A stretch of DNA of 43,346 nt from Mogibacterium pumilum. Its GTDB lineage: Bacteria > Bacillota > Clostridia > Peptostreptococcales > Anaerovoracaceae. The stretch spans positions 1,056,311 to 1,099,656 of the forward strand of contig NZ_CP016199.1 of NCBI RefSeq assembly GCF_002243385.1, given 5' to 3'. Positions 26,032-34,172 of this stretch are shown here, one piece after another. Numbering within the stretch: the first letter of the stretch is position 1; the number at the start of each line of letters is the position of its first letter. A program made the position numbers and the translations under genes. The notes under the pieces were generated by a model. It searched no databases. It was not told the DNA's origin and saw only the letters and a list, made by a program, of their open reading frames with translations.

Positions 26032-26778
26032 TTAATTATTTAGTGTACTTCTTCTCTTTAGGTATAAATACAGTGTGAGTGAAGCGAAAAAGATAACTAT
26101 GCTTATAACTTGAGCCTGTCTCAAGAACCCAATCATTAGGCTATCTGTTCTTAGCCCCTCTACAAGAAATCTCTCTGGAGCATATAGGAGACCATATAGA
26201 CAAGCAATTTGCCCAGGGAACTTTCTGCGTTTATACATATAAGAAAGGGCAATGAACATCAACAAGCACCATATTGATTCATAAAGAAAAGTGGGGTGTA
26301 CTGACTTTCCATCTATTATTATAGCCCATGGAAGGTTAGTTTCGGTACCATATGCTTCGTTGTTAAAGAAATTTCCCCAGCGACCTATAGCCTGTGCAAG
26401 GGCGACTGAAGGTAGGATGAGATCAGCTACATCTACAAATCTAATTTTCTTATATTTGCAAATAATGTATGCAGTTATAAAGCCGAATATGAGGCCACCG
26501 TGTATTGCGAGCCCTCCGCTTCGTATGTTAATTACCTCAGAAGGGTACTTGCTGTAGTAGCTCCAGTTAAATATTACATAGTATATTCTGGCTCCGATTA
26601 CACCCATTGGAAGTATGCCGAGGACTATGTCTAACACATCTTCGGGGGATAATCCGCACCTAGGAGCACGTTTGTAGCTTATGAACAGAGCTAGTAATGC
26701 GCCTGAAGCAATCAAAATCCCGTACCATTTTATATCGAAACCGGCTATTGAAATTGCAATTGAACCTGGTGATGTCAC
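26032..26778 (-). CDS. lgt: Prolipoprotein diacylglyceryl transferase
   Basis: Lgt transfers diacylglycerol from phosphatidylglycerol to the lipobox cysteine of prolipoproteins at the membrane. The start is taken as the GTG at 26778, because a GGAGG lies five bases in front of it. The TTG further upstream at 26790 would put the ribosome site inside the coding region. The 248-residue protein has about seven membrane segments, the GGLAIHGGLIFG motif with a conserved histidine (about 88-99), and the family signature GRWGNFFNNEAYG (about 130-142). FLYESIW and the C-terminal PERFLVEGLRTDSLM also fit. It is upstream of ychF on the same strand. Confidence 0.95.
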   Translation of the reverse strand: MTSPGSIAISIAGFDIKWYGILIASGALLALFISYKRAPRCGLSPEDVLDIVLGILPMGVIGARIYYVIFNWSYYSKYPSEVINIRSGGLAIHGGLIFGFITAYIICKYKKIRFVDVADLILPSVALAQAIGRWGNFFNNEAYGTETNLPWAIIIDGKSVHPTFLYESIWCLLMFIALSYMYKRRKFPGQIACLYGLLYAPERFLVEGLRTDSLMIGFLRQAQVISIVIFFASLTLYLYLKRRSTLNN

Positions 26779-26811
26779 AGAAACCTCCAATAATAAATTA
26801 TTTCTTGAAAA

Positions 26812-26830
26812 ATATACTAGGACAGTATAT
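26812..26830. promoter_or_regulatory. Perfect inverted repeat upstream of lgt
   Basis: ATATACT (26812-26818) and AGTATAT (26824-26830) are exact reverse complements with a 5-base spacer, in the divergent gap between lgt and the tRNA cluster. On the - strand, TATACT could act as a -10 box for lgt, which would make the palindrome an operator, but no good -35 box is visible. Confidence 0.3.
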
Positions 26831-26880
26831 CATAAATAGGTTAATTTAACGAGATTATCACAGAAAATGATTATGAAGTA

Positions 26881-26909
26881 TTGACAAGGATAATGTCGTT
26901 TGGTAATAT
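26881..26909 (+). promoter_or_regulatory. Promoter of the six-tRNA operon
   Basis: TTGACA at 26881-26886, a 17-base spacer, TAATAT at 26904-26909 and TGG directly before it (extended -10). The first tRNA starts 30 bases downstream. Confidence 0.88.
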
Positions 26910-26938
26910 AATTTGGCGACACATTAATCTGTGCTTGT

Positions 26939-27015
26939 GGCGGCGTAGCTTAGTTGGCTAGAGCGTCCGGTTCATACCCGGAAGGTCGATGGTTCGAGTC
27001 CATCCGCCGCTACCA
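26939..27015 (+). tRNA. tRNA-Met (CAT), elongator type
   Basis: The acceptor GGCGGCG pairs with CGCCGCT (one G-U end pair) and the anticodon stem CCGG/CCGG frames TTCATAC. The first pair is formed, unlike in the initiator tRNA at 22687. CCA is encoded. A CAT tRNA could be an isoleucine tRNA with a modified C, but the body resembles elongator tRNA-Met of Firmicutes. Confidence 0.88.
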
Positions 27016-27018
27016 TTT

Positions 27019-27094
27019 GGACGCTTAGCTCAGCTGGGAGAGCATCTGCCTTACAAGCAGGGGGTCATAGGTTCGAGCCCTATAGCGTCCACCA
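27019..27094 (+). tRNA. tRNA-Val (TAC)
   Basis: The acceptor GGACGCT pairs with AGCGTCC (27084-27090). The anticodon loop CTTACAA gives TAC. The T arm has GGTTCGAGCC and CCA is encoded. Confidence 0.95.
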
Positions 27095-27100
27095 TATTTT

Positions 27101-27177
27101 GGCCGGGTAGTTCAGTTGGTTAGAATGCCAGCCTGTCACGCTGGAGGTCGACGGTTCGAGCCCGTTCCCGGTCGCCA
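27101..27177 (+). tRNA. tRNA-Asp (GTC)
   Basis: The acceptor GGCCGGG pairs with CCCGGTC (27167-27173, one G-U). The loop CTGTCAC gives GTC. Discriminator G and encoded CCA follow. Confidence 0.95.
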
Positions 27178-27193
27178 ATTTTAAACTTGGTAT

Positions 27194-27270
27194 GGTGGGT
27201 ATCGTCAAGCGGTTAAGACACAGGGTTGTGGCTCCTGTATGCATGGGTTCGAATCCCATTACCCACCCCA
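27194..27270 (+). tRNA. tRNA-His (GTG)
   Basis: The extra 5' G (27194) that marks tRNA-His is encoded and faces C at 27267. GTGGGTA pairs with TACCCAC (27260-27266). The loop TTGTGGC gives GTG. CCA is encoded. Confidence 0.95.
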
Positions 27271-27291
27271 TTCATATTTACAAATTAATAT

Positions 27292-27366
27292 TGGGGTATC
27301 GCCAAGCGGTAAGGCAACGGACTCTGACTCCGTCATTCACAGGTTCGAATCCTGTTACCCCAGCCA
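27292..27366 (+). tRNA. tRNA-Gln (CTG)
   Basis: TGGGGTA pairs with TACCCCA (27356-27362), and the stem ACGGA/TCCGT frames CTCTGAC, so the anticodon is CTG. CCA is encoded. The body resembles Firmicutes tRNA-Gln, whose usual anticodon is TTG. Confidence 0.92.
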
Positions 27367-27372
27367 ATAAAT

Positions 27373-27446
<74 letters not shown>

Positions 27447-27451
27447 TAACG

Positions 27452-27485
27452 AAAACAGCTGAACTAATATGGTTCAGTTGTTTTA
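27452..27485 (+). terminator. Terminator of the six-tRNA operon
   Basis: AAAACAGCTGAAC and GTTCAGTTGTTTT form a stem with one G-U pair and a short loop, directly followed by Ts. Confidence 0.88.
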
Positions 27486-27492
27486 TTTTGCT

Positions 27493-27521
27493 TTGACATA
27501 ATCACCCTAATGTGATTTAAT
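27493..27521 (+). promoter_or_regulatory. L,D-transpeptidase promoter with an inverted repeat in the spacer
   Basis: TTGACA (27493-27498), 17 bases, TTTAAT (27516-27521). Between the boxes, AATCAC and GTGATT form a perfect inverted repeat with a 6-base gap. An operator at this place would block the promoter, but no regulator can be named. Confidence 0.65.
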
Positions 27522-27596
27522 TAATAGGTATAGATTTTACAAAATGCAATTTAATTTAATAATAAAATTCATAAAAGAAGTAAGGAAATATAGGAG

Positions 27597-28970
27597 TTGA
27601 GAAATAAGAATGTAGTACAAGATCTCGCTGATAAGAAGGTTGGTACTGGTAAGCGAGCTAAAATAATCATTGCAATTGTTGCAGTGATTTTGATAAGTGT
27701 GGGTGCATTTGGGGGATATAGATATAGTAACGCAACAACTTTCCCGAGTGGCGTTAAGATTGATGGTGTAGACGTATCTGGACTCAAGGTGGATGAGGCT
27801 GTAAAGAAAGTTACGGATGCAAATAACTCATTTACAATCGAGGAAGAAGGTCAGGAACCGAAGGATATAACAACTTCTTTTACTTACGACATTAAGTCAT
27901 CTGTTCGTTCCAAAATTGCAATCTCGTCCATCGATCCAAGGATATTGATGAGAAATGGTGTAGACTATAGTGTTTCGCTCAAGAATGAAGGTGGAATTGA
28001 AGAGTCTGCTAAGATTATTGGCGAGGCTGTTCCTGATGCACAGGGTGTTAAGTATACGGAAGATGCTTACATCGATTATAACAACATGGAACTAGTTCCT
28101 GAGGTTCAGGGCGATAGTGTTGATTTCACTAAGGTAGCTAAAGAAATTGCTGAGAAGAAGGCTGCTGACTATAAGTTTAATAAGTATAAGATTGACCGCA
28201 AAAAGCTGATTTCAGAACCTAAGGTAACTGCTGAATCGCTTAAGGAAGAGTTTGAATTTGCTAAGAAGTATATTTCTAAGCCACTGTACCTAAATACTAT
28301 TACAGGAACTCCGTACGAGGTTGAACCTAATTCCTTGGCTAAGGTAATTCTTTATTCGAAGGAAGGACCAAAGTATAGCAAAGAGGGAGCCAAGGAAGTT
28401 GCTAAGGAAATTGCTGAGAAGTATTCAGGTAATACATTGACTGTTAAGACACTTTCTGGCGATAAGACACTGTATAACAGTGCGTTGAAGCTCAATGTGG
28501 ATGTGGATAAGACTGCTGATTCTATCCTTGATTCTGCTAAAAATGGCAAAACAGGTTCAATCGTTACAGATAAAGCTGTAGCAAGTGGTGGTGGTTCGCA
28601 TCTAGAAATTAATCTTGCAGGTCAGAATGTAAAGTACATCAAGAATGGAAATATTGTATTCACATCATCCATTGTATCTGGAGGTCCTGGCCATAGAACG
28701 AGAACTGGAATCTTTAGAATTAACGGCAAGATGCGTAATGTCACATTGAGAGGCCGTAATGATGATGGTTCAGATTACGAATCACATGTTAATTACTGGA
28801 TGCCATTTGACGGTGGCAATGGTCTCCATGACGCGAACTGGAGAGGTGCATTTGGTGGGGGAATATATATTTCGAACGGCTCACATGGTTGTGTAAACAT
28901 GCCTCCTTCAATGGCTGCTCAGCTATTCGGAATCATTCCTATTGGAACTATAGTATACGTATATAACTAA
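27597..28970 (+). CDS. L,D-transpeptidase (YkuD catalytic domain, PG_binding_4 region)
   Basis: This membrane-anchored enzyme probably makes 3-3 crosslinks in peptidoglycan or attaches groups to it. The 457-residue protein has a short cytoplasmic tail, one membrane segment (about 22-42), an extracytoplasmic region of two PG_binding_4-like modules (about 50-310) and a C-terminal YkuD domain whose catalytic motif is SHGCVNMP with the cysteine at residue 432. The start is a TTG at 27597, since an in-frame TAG lies just upstream at 27591. AGGAG abuts the TTG and AAGGA lies about 11 bases before it, so initiation is not ideal. It has its own promoter and terminator. Confidence 0.9.
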   Translation: MRNKNVVQDLADKKVGTGKRAKIIIAIVAVILISVGAFGGYRYSNATTFPSGVKIDGVDVSGLKVDEAVKKVTDANNSFTIEEEGQEPKDITTSFTYDIKSSVRSKIAISSIDPRILMRNGVDYSVSLKNEGGIEESAKIIGEAVPDAQGVKYTEDAYIDYNNMELVPEVQGDSVDFTKVAKEIAEKKAADYKFNKYKIDRKKLISEPKVTAESLKEEFEFAKKYISKPLYLNTITGTPYEVEPNSLAKVILYSKEGPKYSKEGAKEVAKEIAEKYSGNTLTVKTLSGDKTLYNSALKLNVDVDKTADSILDSAKNGKTGSIVTDKAVASGGGSHLEINLAGQNVKYIKNGNIVFTSSIVSGGPGHRTRTGIFRINGKMRNVTLRGRNDDGSDYESHVNYWMPFDGGNGLHDANWRGAFGGGIYISNGSHGCVNMPPSMAAQLFGIIPIGTIVYVYN

Positions 28971-29028
28971 TTTTAGCTATGAACACACTCGTGAATTCGA
29001 GTAGCTTTACAATCTCACACAAATAAAT

Positions 29029-29079
29029 AAGCACTAGCTATCAATGATAATGCATTGGGTGCTGGTGCTTTTGTTTTTT
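29029..29079 (+). terminator. Terminator after the L,D-transpeptidase gene
   Basis: AAGCACTAGC (from 29029) pairs with GCTGGTGCTT (to 29070, one G-U) around a longer loop, followed by a T-run. Confidence 0.75.
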
Positions 29080-29164
29080 AATATTTTGTACTTAACCGCA
29101 TGCTAGATTGAATATTCGCTTCACGCTACGTTAAGTATATGTGTAGTTAAATATGGCAGTAAAC

Positions 29165-29953
29165 CTATTTGTGCTCCAGGGCTTTCTTGATTCTATGCGA
29201 TCTAAACGGAGAATAAATTATCCCGAGACTGAAGTTATAAGCGATAAATGCATATACTGAATAGAAAGCATGTGCATGCTTTGACTTTAAAGTTTCGCCG
29301 CGCACAACTCCGCCGCAACTTATTTTATTATCATTGCAATCTAAAGCCTTGCGCACTGTAGCTATTAGGTCATCACAGCATGATATATCATCTGAGAACA
29401 GTGTATATCCCATTCCTACATACTTATAGTCATGAGAGTCTGAACCTCCGAACATCGGTTTATCAAAATCTTTGGCCAGTAGCTGCGATAAATCATTTGC
29501 AGTCTCAGTCTCGCAGGCGTTAAAACCTTCAATAAAATCAAATTCTTTTACTAGATTTCTGTTTCGTTTAAGTGCTTTTAATAGCATGGCGCTTGAACTT
29601 TTTGTGCCGAATGGGTGAGCTGGACCTACAATTCCGCCTAACTGGTGGACGAGGTGGACTAATTTTTCAACCTTCATCCCGCGCATTGTAAGTGCCTGTA
29701 GGTGAACACCGTCAGGCATAATGACGATAAAGTGGCCAGCATCTCTAGTATCGTACTCGATTCCTCTTATAACTCTAAATGTATTATCTGGATTTTCAGT
29801 CTTCCATCGATTATATCCGCGGTAAGAATCGTGATCAGTTATGAGCATTCCGTCGTATCCTTTTTCAGAAAGCATCTCGACATATTCGGAGATTCTAACC
29901 TTGGAATCTATCGAGCCATATCTCGTATGGCAGTGCATATCAAATTTTAGCAA
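29165..29953 (-). CDS. PHP-domain metal-dependent phosphoesterase
   Basis: The protein begins near the PHP metal-binding motif DMHCHTRYG and continues with ITDHDSYRGYN (about 36-46), IEYDTRDAGHFIVI, GPAHPFGTK (about 105-113) and GGSDSHDYKYVG (about 172-183), the metal ligands of the PHP family. Such enzymes hydrolyse phosphoesters, for example 3'-phosphates of nucleotides; the substrate here is unknown. The start is placed at the TTG at 29953, which has GAGGGAGAG a few bases upstream. An ATG 54 bases further up lacks a ribosome site. The C-terminal 60 residues are less typical. It lies downstream of purR on the same strand. Confidence 0.83.
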   Translation of the reverse strand: MLKFDMHCHTRYGSIDSKVRISEYVEMLSEKGYDGMLITDHDSYRGYNRWKTENPDNTFRVIRGIEYDTRDAGHFIVIMPDGVHLQALTMRGMKVEKLVHLVHQLGGIVGPAHPFGTKSSSAMLLKALKRNRNLVKEFDFIEGFNACETETANDLSQLLAKDFDKPMFGGSDSHDYKYVGMGYTLFSDDISCCDDLIATVRKALDCNDNKISCGGVVRGETLKSKHAHAFYSVYAFIAYNFSLGIIYSPFRSHRIKKALEHK

Positions 29954-30068
29954 TAATCTCTCCCTCGAATCATAAATTGCTATGATTATATAACTCAAGT
30001 ATGTCAAATCTGTGTAGAAATAGGAGTATTTTTAAGTATCTTAAATAGTCCAAAAACCTGCAAAATGT

Positions 30069-30866
30069 CTATTCAAATGACGTTTTGATTACATTAGCAT
30101 CCTCGTCGATTGAGTCAAGGTATATGACGGGTAGGTAGTTTGAAATTTTCTTCTTAACTGGCTCTCTTGATGCAATTGCAACGCCTGCACCTACGACTTC
30201 AATATCAAATTCAGAAAGAATTTCTGATACACCCTTGAGGCTGCCACCACCGCGCATGAAATCATCAATGATTATTGCACGCTTACTCGTTGTAACGGCT
30301 CTCTTGGAAATTGACATCTTTTGTATGCGGTCATACGATCCAGAGAAGTAGTTGATGCTAACAGTAGATCCTTCTGAATATTTCGCTTCTCGTCTAACTA
30401 CCACGAGAGGGAGGTTCATCATGAAGGCTACATCGGCAGCGAGTGAGATTCCTTTGGTTTCAACCGTGACGATATAGTCGGCGTTAAGGTTTGCAAACTT
30501 GCCAGCGAAATAAGTGCCCATACTGCGAGTTAACTGGCTGTCAAACATGAGGTCAGAAGTATACAAAAAACTTCCCCCGAGAATTCTCGCTGGGTCGGAT
30601 AATTTATTTGCAAGTGTTTTCTGTAGATTCTTTAGCTTATCACTCGATAAGGCGGGAACGTATCTCAACCCACCGTTAGCGCCCTGAATGGTTTCTAGTC
30701 TACCTATTCCTTCCTCCGCTATAATTTCTCCGGTGGTAGTAATATCTTCACTAAGGCTCGACTTTGCAATGTCAAACTTCGAACAAAAGTCATTATATGA
30801 ATAGAGCTTGCTAGGGTGGGAGAGAAGCTCTGTAATCAAGCTTCCAACACGTTTATTTTTCTTCAT
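30069..30866 (-). CDS. purR: Pur operon repressor PurR
   Basis: PurR of Gram-positive bacteria represses purine genes and is released by PRPP. The 265-residue protein has an N-terminal winged-helix domain (about 1-75, with the SLSEDI helix region) and a phosphoribosyltransferase-like domain with the PRPP loop IIIDDFMRGGGSLKG (about 197-211), as in Bacillus PurR. The ATG at 30866 has a GGAGGAAA site, so the longer upstream reading is rejected. It is divergent from murC and sits a few genes from prs, which makes PRPP. The same purR-glmU-prs neighbourhood occurs in Bacillus, though there purR is on the same strand. Confidence 0.93.
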   Translation of the reverse strand: MKKNKRVGSLITELLSHPSKLYSYNDFCSKFDIAKSSLSEDITTTGEIIAEEGIGRLETIQGANGGLRYVPALSSDKLKNLQKTLANKLSDPARILGGSFLYTSDLMFDSQLTRSMGTYFAGKFANLNADYIVTVETKGISLAADVAFMMNLPLVVVRREAKYSEGSTVSINYFSGSYDRIQKMSISKRAVTTSKRAIIIDDFMRGGGSLKGVSEILSEFDIEVVGAGVAIASREPVKKKISNYLPVIYLDSIDEDANVIKTSFE

Positions 30867-30889
30867 GGTAATTTCCTCCAATATCATTA

Positions 30890-30917
30890 ATTTTACCGCG
30901 ATTAGACCAAAAGTCAA
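30890..30917 (-). promoter_or_regulatory. purR promoter
   Basis: Read on the - strand: TTGACT (complement of 30912-30917), a 16-base spacer and TAAAAT (complement of 30890-30895), ending 23 bases before the purR start. Confidence 0.65.
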
Positions 30918-30952
30918 TTCATGCTATAATCGTGTTTCGTACCTATTCTTCG

Positions 30953-30981
30953 TTGAAATCATAAGGGATATGCCGTATAAT
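30953..30981 (+). promoter_or_regulatory. murC promoter
   Basis: TTGAAA (30953-30958), 17 bases, TATAAT (30976-30981), 35 bases before the murC start. A second possible pair, TTAGAC (30902-30907) and TATAAT (30925-30930), also 17 apart, lies further upstream and overlaps the purR promoter on the other strand. Confidence 0.75.
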
Positions 30982-31016
30982 TATTCGAGGTATTAATTTG
31001 CTTGGAGGTAAATAAA

Positions 31017-32393
31017 GTGGCTGACATTTCAAAGTTCAAGAGAATTCATTGTCTAGGTATTGGCGGCGTAGGTCTATCGGCTGTCGCGGAGATACTTCAA
31101 GACAATGGTCATGTAGTTAGTGGCACTGATATCAATAGATCAGATATTACTGACCATCTCAATAGGGTTGGTATTAAAGTGTTCTGTGAACATAAGGCAG
31201 AGAATGTTGATGATGTAGATGCTATAGTGTATTCCAACGCTGTATCTGATACTAATCCTGAGATTGTTCGTGCAAAGGAGAGAAGGATTCCTATCTTCTC
31301 TCGTGCGGAAGTTCTCGGTATGCTTATGAACAACTATAAGCATAGCATTGCGGTATGTGGTACACATGGTAAGACAACAGTTACATCCATGACCTCATTA
31401 ATACTTCGTGATGCAAAGTATGAACCTACAATTCTTGTTGGTGGTAATGTTGATGAGATTAAGGGCAATGTAGAGATAGGGGGTACCAACTACTTTGTTA
31501 CGGAAGCTTGCGAGTACATGGATAGCTTTTTGTATCTTACTCCAACAATCGGAGTTCTCCTCAACATTGATTCAGACCACCTAGATTACTTCAAAGACAT
31601 GGATCACATAGTTAAGTCGTTTAAGGAATTTGTGTCCAACATTCCTAAGAAGGGAATCATCATTGCATTCGGTGAGAATCCTTTTGTCAAGGAGGCACTC
31701 AGAGGACTTAACAATGTAATTACATACGGATATACAGACAGTAACGACTTCTATGCGGAAAATGTTTCGTTTGATGATGGCGGTTTCCCAGAGTATGACA
31801 TTTGCCATGAAGGTAAGGTTCTCTGCCACCTGCATCTCGGTGTTCCAGGTGAGCACAACGTACTGAACTCAATGGCAGCATACGTTACAGCAAGATATCT
31901 CGGCGTTGGAGATGATGTTATCGCAGGTACACTTAAGAGCTTCAAAGGAACTCATAGAAGATTTGACTTCACTGGAGTTACTAAGAAGGGTGTCAAGATT
32001 GTCGATGACTACGCTCATCATCCAACAGAGATTAAGGCGACACTTTCGGCTGCAAGCAAGGTTAAGCATAACAAGTTGAGAGTCGTGTTCCAGCCACATA
32101 CATATACTAGGACAAAGGCTCTTTTCGAGGAGTTCGTTGAGTCCTTCGACCACGTGGACTCGTTGATTATAACCGATATCTACGCGGCTAGAGAAAAGGA
32201 CGTGTACGGTGTTTCTTCGTACCAGCTAGTGAATGCCATTAAGGCAGAATATCCTGATAGAGAAGTCTATTATGTTCAGGATTTTGAAGATATCGTTAAG
32301 TACCTTGCAGCAAATGCAGAAAAGGACGATATCGTGATGACGATGGGAGCTGGCGACGTTTATAAAATAGGCCAGATGATGCTTAAGGCGTAG
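31017..32393 (+). CDS. murC: UDP-N-acetylmuramate--L-alanine ligase
   Basis: MurC adds the first amino acid, L-alanine, to UDP-MurNAc. The GTG at 31017 is chosen as start because GGAGGT lies seven bases before it; the TTG at 31002 would place that site inside the gene. The 458-residue protein has the UDP loop GIGGVGLSA (about 13-21), the ATP loop CGTHGKTTVT (about 114-123), EACEYMDSFL, NIDSDHLDYF and the C-terminal DDYAHHPTEIKA (about 326-337), all diagnostic of MurC. It is away from the dcw cluster, beside purR and glmU, as in some Clostridia. Confidence 0.97.
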   Translation: MADISKFKRIHCLGIGGVGLSAVAEILQDNGHVVSGTDINRSDITDHLNRVGIKVFCEHKAENVDDVDAIVYSNAVSDTNPEIVRAKERRIPIFSRAEVLGMLMNNYKHSIAVCGTHGKTTVTSMTSLILRDAKYEPTILVGGNVDEIKGNVEIGGTNYFVTEACEYMDSFLYLTPTIGVLLNIDSDHLDYFKDMDHIVKSFKEFVSNIPKKGIIIAFGENPFVKEALRGLNNVITYGYTDSNDFYAENVSFDDGGFPEYDICHEGKVLCHLHLGVPGEHNVLNSMAAYVTARYLGVGDDVIAGTLKSFKGTHRRFDFTGVTKKGVKIVDDYAHHPTEIKATLSAASKVKHNKLRVVFQPHTYTRTKALFEEFVESFDHVDSLIITDIYAAREKDVYGVSSYQLVNAIKAEYPDREVYYVQDFEDIVKYLAANAEKDDIVMTMGAGDVYKIGQMMLKA

Positions 32394-32405
32394 CGGAGGA
32401 ATTAT

Positions 32406-33110
32406 ATGACTATTGAGGAGTACAGGAATTGCGAGAGTGCAAGGCTGGAGTCTAACAGACGCAGGATGGAAGAGGATGGAGTTAACTTTGTAGATATCTA
32501 TTCGGCTTATATTGATGAAGAGGTTGTGATTGAAGCGGGGGCTACTATTGCTCAGAACGTTACGATTTCTGGTAAATCCATTATTAGATCTGGCGCTTAT
32601 ATAGGTCAGTCGTCCGTGCTTAGAGATGCGGAGGTAGGTAGTGACTCTACTGTAGAAGCGTCTTACATATATGAGAGCAAGGTCGGAGCAAAGACTAGTG
32701 TTGGACCATTCGCGTATATAAGACCGGGCAGTGTTATCGGTGACGAATGTAAAGTAGGAGACTTTGTTGAAGTTAAGAACTCTACTATGGGAGATGGAAG
32801 TAAATCTTCGCACCTGACATATATAGGTGATGCTGATATAGGAAAGAATGTAAATCTAGGATGCGGAGTAGTATTCGTAAATTACGATGGTAATAAGAAG
32901 TATCGTTCCAAGATTGCCGATGATGCATTTATTGGATGCAATTCTAACCTTGTTTCACCGGTTGAAGTAGGTGAAGGCGCATACGTAGCAGCGGCTACAA
33001 CAGTTACGGAGAATGTTCCGGAAGATGCTCTTTGCATAGGAAGATCGAGGATGACCACAAAGGAAAATTGGGTAAGTAACCGTAAGATTTTGAAAAAAGA
33101 TAATAAATAA
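32406..33110 (+). CDS. GlmU C-terminal half only: left-handed beta-helix acetyltransferase
   Basis: Full GlmU is a roughly 455-residue two-domain enzyme that acetylates glucosamine-1-phosphate and then uridylylates it. This 234-residue protein contains only the linker helix (NRRRMEEDGVNFVDIYSAYID, about 18-38, matching the linker of GlmU) and the hexapeptide beta-helix acetyltransferase. Characteristic parts are FAYIRPGSVIG (about 101-111), the VEVKNSTMG stretch, SSHLTYIGDADIG with a probable catalytic histidine near 135, NYDGNKK and the end VPEDALCIGRSR. There is a clean ribosome site (CGGAGG) and ATG, so this is not a decayed gene. The uridyltransferase step would need another enzyme elsewhere. 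It sits between murC and prs, the same place as glmU in Bacillus. Confidence 0.85.
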   Translation: MTIEEYRNCESARLESNRRRMEEDGVNFVDIYSAYIDEEVVIEAGATIAQNVTISGKSIIRSGAYIGQSSVLRDAEVGSDSTVEASYIYESKVGAKTSVGPFAYIRPGSVIGDECKVGDFVEVKNSTMGDGSKSSHLTYIGDADIGKNVNLGCGVVFVNYDGNKKYRSKIADDAFIGCNSNLVSPVEVGEGAYVAAATTVTENVPEDALCIGRSRMTTKENWVSNRKILKKDNK

Positions 33111-33151
33111 CTAGCGATTATATTTTTAAGTTCACGTATTGGAGGTAAACA

Positions 33152-34099
33152 ATGAACAAGGTCTTTTCCGATCTAAAGCTTTTTACATGCAACGCGCATC
33201 CAGAGCTAGCAAATGAGATTGCTGAACTAATGGGTATTAAAGTTGGCAAATCAACTGTTAATAAGTTCAGTGATGGTGAGATTCAGGTAAGTATATGGGA
33301 GTCGGTTAGAGACTGCGATGTATACATCGTTCAGCCAACGTGTGCACCTGTTAACGATCATTTGATGGAGCTTCTTATCATGATTGATGCGCTCAAGAGA
33401 GCATCTGCAGGAAGAATCAATGTAGTAGTTCCTTACTATGGATATGCAAGACAGGATAGGAAAGCAAAGGCTAGAGATCCGATTACAGCTAAGCTTGTAG
33501 CAAATCTAATTCAGGCTGCTGGAGCAGATAGACTTATCTCTATGGATCTCCATGCTAATCAAATTCAGGGATATTTTGATATTCCAGTTGACCATCTACT
33601 TGGACTACCGATACTCACAAAGTACTTCAAAGAAAAGAATCTAGAGGATATTGTTGTTGTATCACCTGACCACGGAAGCGTAACACGAGCTAGAAATATG
33701 GCGCAGCGGCTTGATGCTCCGATTGCAATTGTCGACAAGAGACGTCCAGAGCCTAACAAGAGTGAGATTATGAATATCATCGGAGATATCAATGGCAAGA
33801 ACTGCATTCTCTTAGATGATATGATTGATACCGCAGGTACTATATGTAATGCTGCAAATGCTCTTATGGAACTTGGTGCAAAGAGCGTGTATGCTTGCGC
33901 TACTCATGGAGTTCTGTCGGGACCAGCTATGGAACGTCTTGAGAAGAGTCCTATCAAGGAGCTGGTTCTTCTCAACACAGTGCCAATTGCTGACGAGAAG
34001 AAAATTGACAAGATGATATTTATTTCTGTAGGACCAATCTTTTCAGAGGTAATCACTAGAATTTATCAGGGTGGTTCTGTGAGCCCGTTATTTGACTAA
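33152..34099 (+). CDS. prs: Ribose-phosphate pyrophosphokinase
   Basis: Prs makes PRPP from ribose-5-phosphate and ATP. The 315-residue protein has the class I PRS features: the flexible loop region [20 protein letters not shown] (about 92-111), [11 protein letters not shown] with the catalytic-site lysine/arginine region after it, and the PRPP loop [18 protein letters not shown] (about 219-236). GGAGGT lies seven bases before the ATG. It follows the GlmU half gene by 41 bases. PRPP is the ligand of the nearby PurR. Confidence 0.97.
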   Translation: MNKVFSDLKLFTCNAHPELANEIAELMGIKVGKSTVNKFSDGEIQVSIWESVRDCDVYIVQPTCAPVNDHLMELLIMIDALKRASAGRINVVVPYYGYARQDRKAKARDPITAKLVANLIQAAGADRLISMDLHANQIQGYFDIPVDHLLGLPILTKYFKEKNLEDIVVVSPDHGSVTRARNMAQRLDAPIAIVDKRRPEPNKSEIMNIIGDINGKNCILLDDMIDTAGTICNAANALMELGAKSVYACATHGVLSGPAMERLEKSPIKELVLLNTVPIADEKKIDKMIFISVGPIFSEVITRIYQGGSVSPLFD

Positions 34100-34123
34100 T
34101 ATTGATATAAAACTATTATTTAT

Positions 34124-34147
34124 GGCAACGGAGTTATCTCCGTTGCC
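34124..34147. other. Perfect 10-bp hairpin between prs and pth
   Basis: GGCAACGGAG (34124-34133) and CTCCGTTGCC (34138-34147) form a perfect stem with loop TTAT, 25 bases before the pth start. No T-run follows. It could be a terminator-like or RNA-stabilising structure after prs. It is an intercistronic hairpin with no named family. Confidence 0.5.
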
Positions 34148-34172
34148 AATCTATCTATTGGAGAAAAAGAGT

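Noticed and set aside
32406-33110. glmU pseudogene
   Set aside because: The gene has a clean start, ribosome site and intact acetyltransferase motifs, so it is a complete half-length gene rather than debris.
34092-34172. N-terminal extension of pth starting at 34092
   Set aside because: The extra residues have no family similarity, the hairpin at 34124-34147 lies within them, and a ribosome site precedes the later ATG at 34173.
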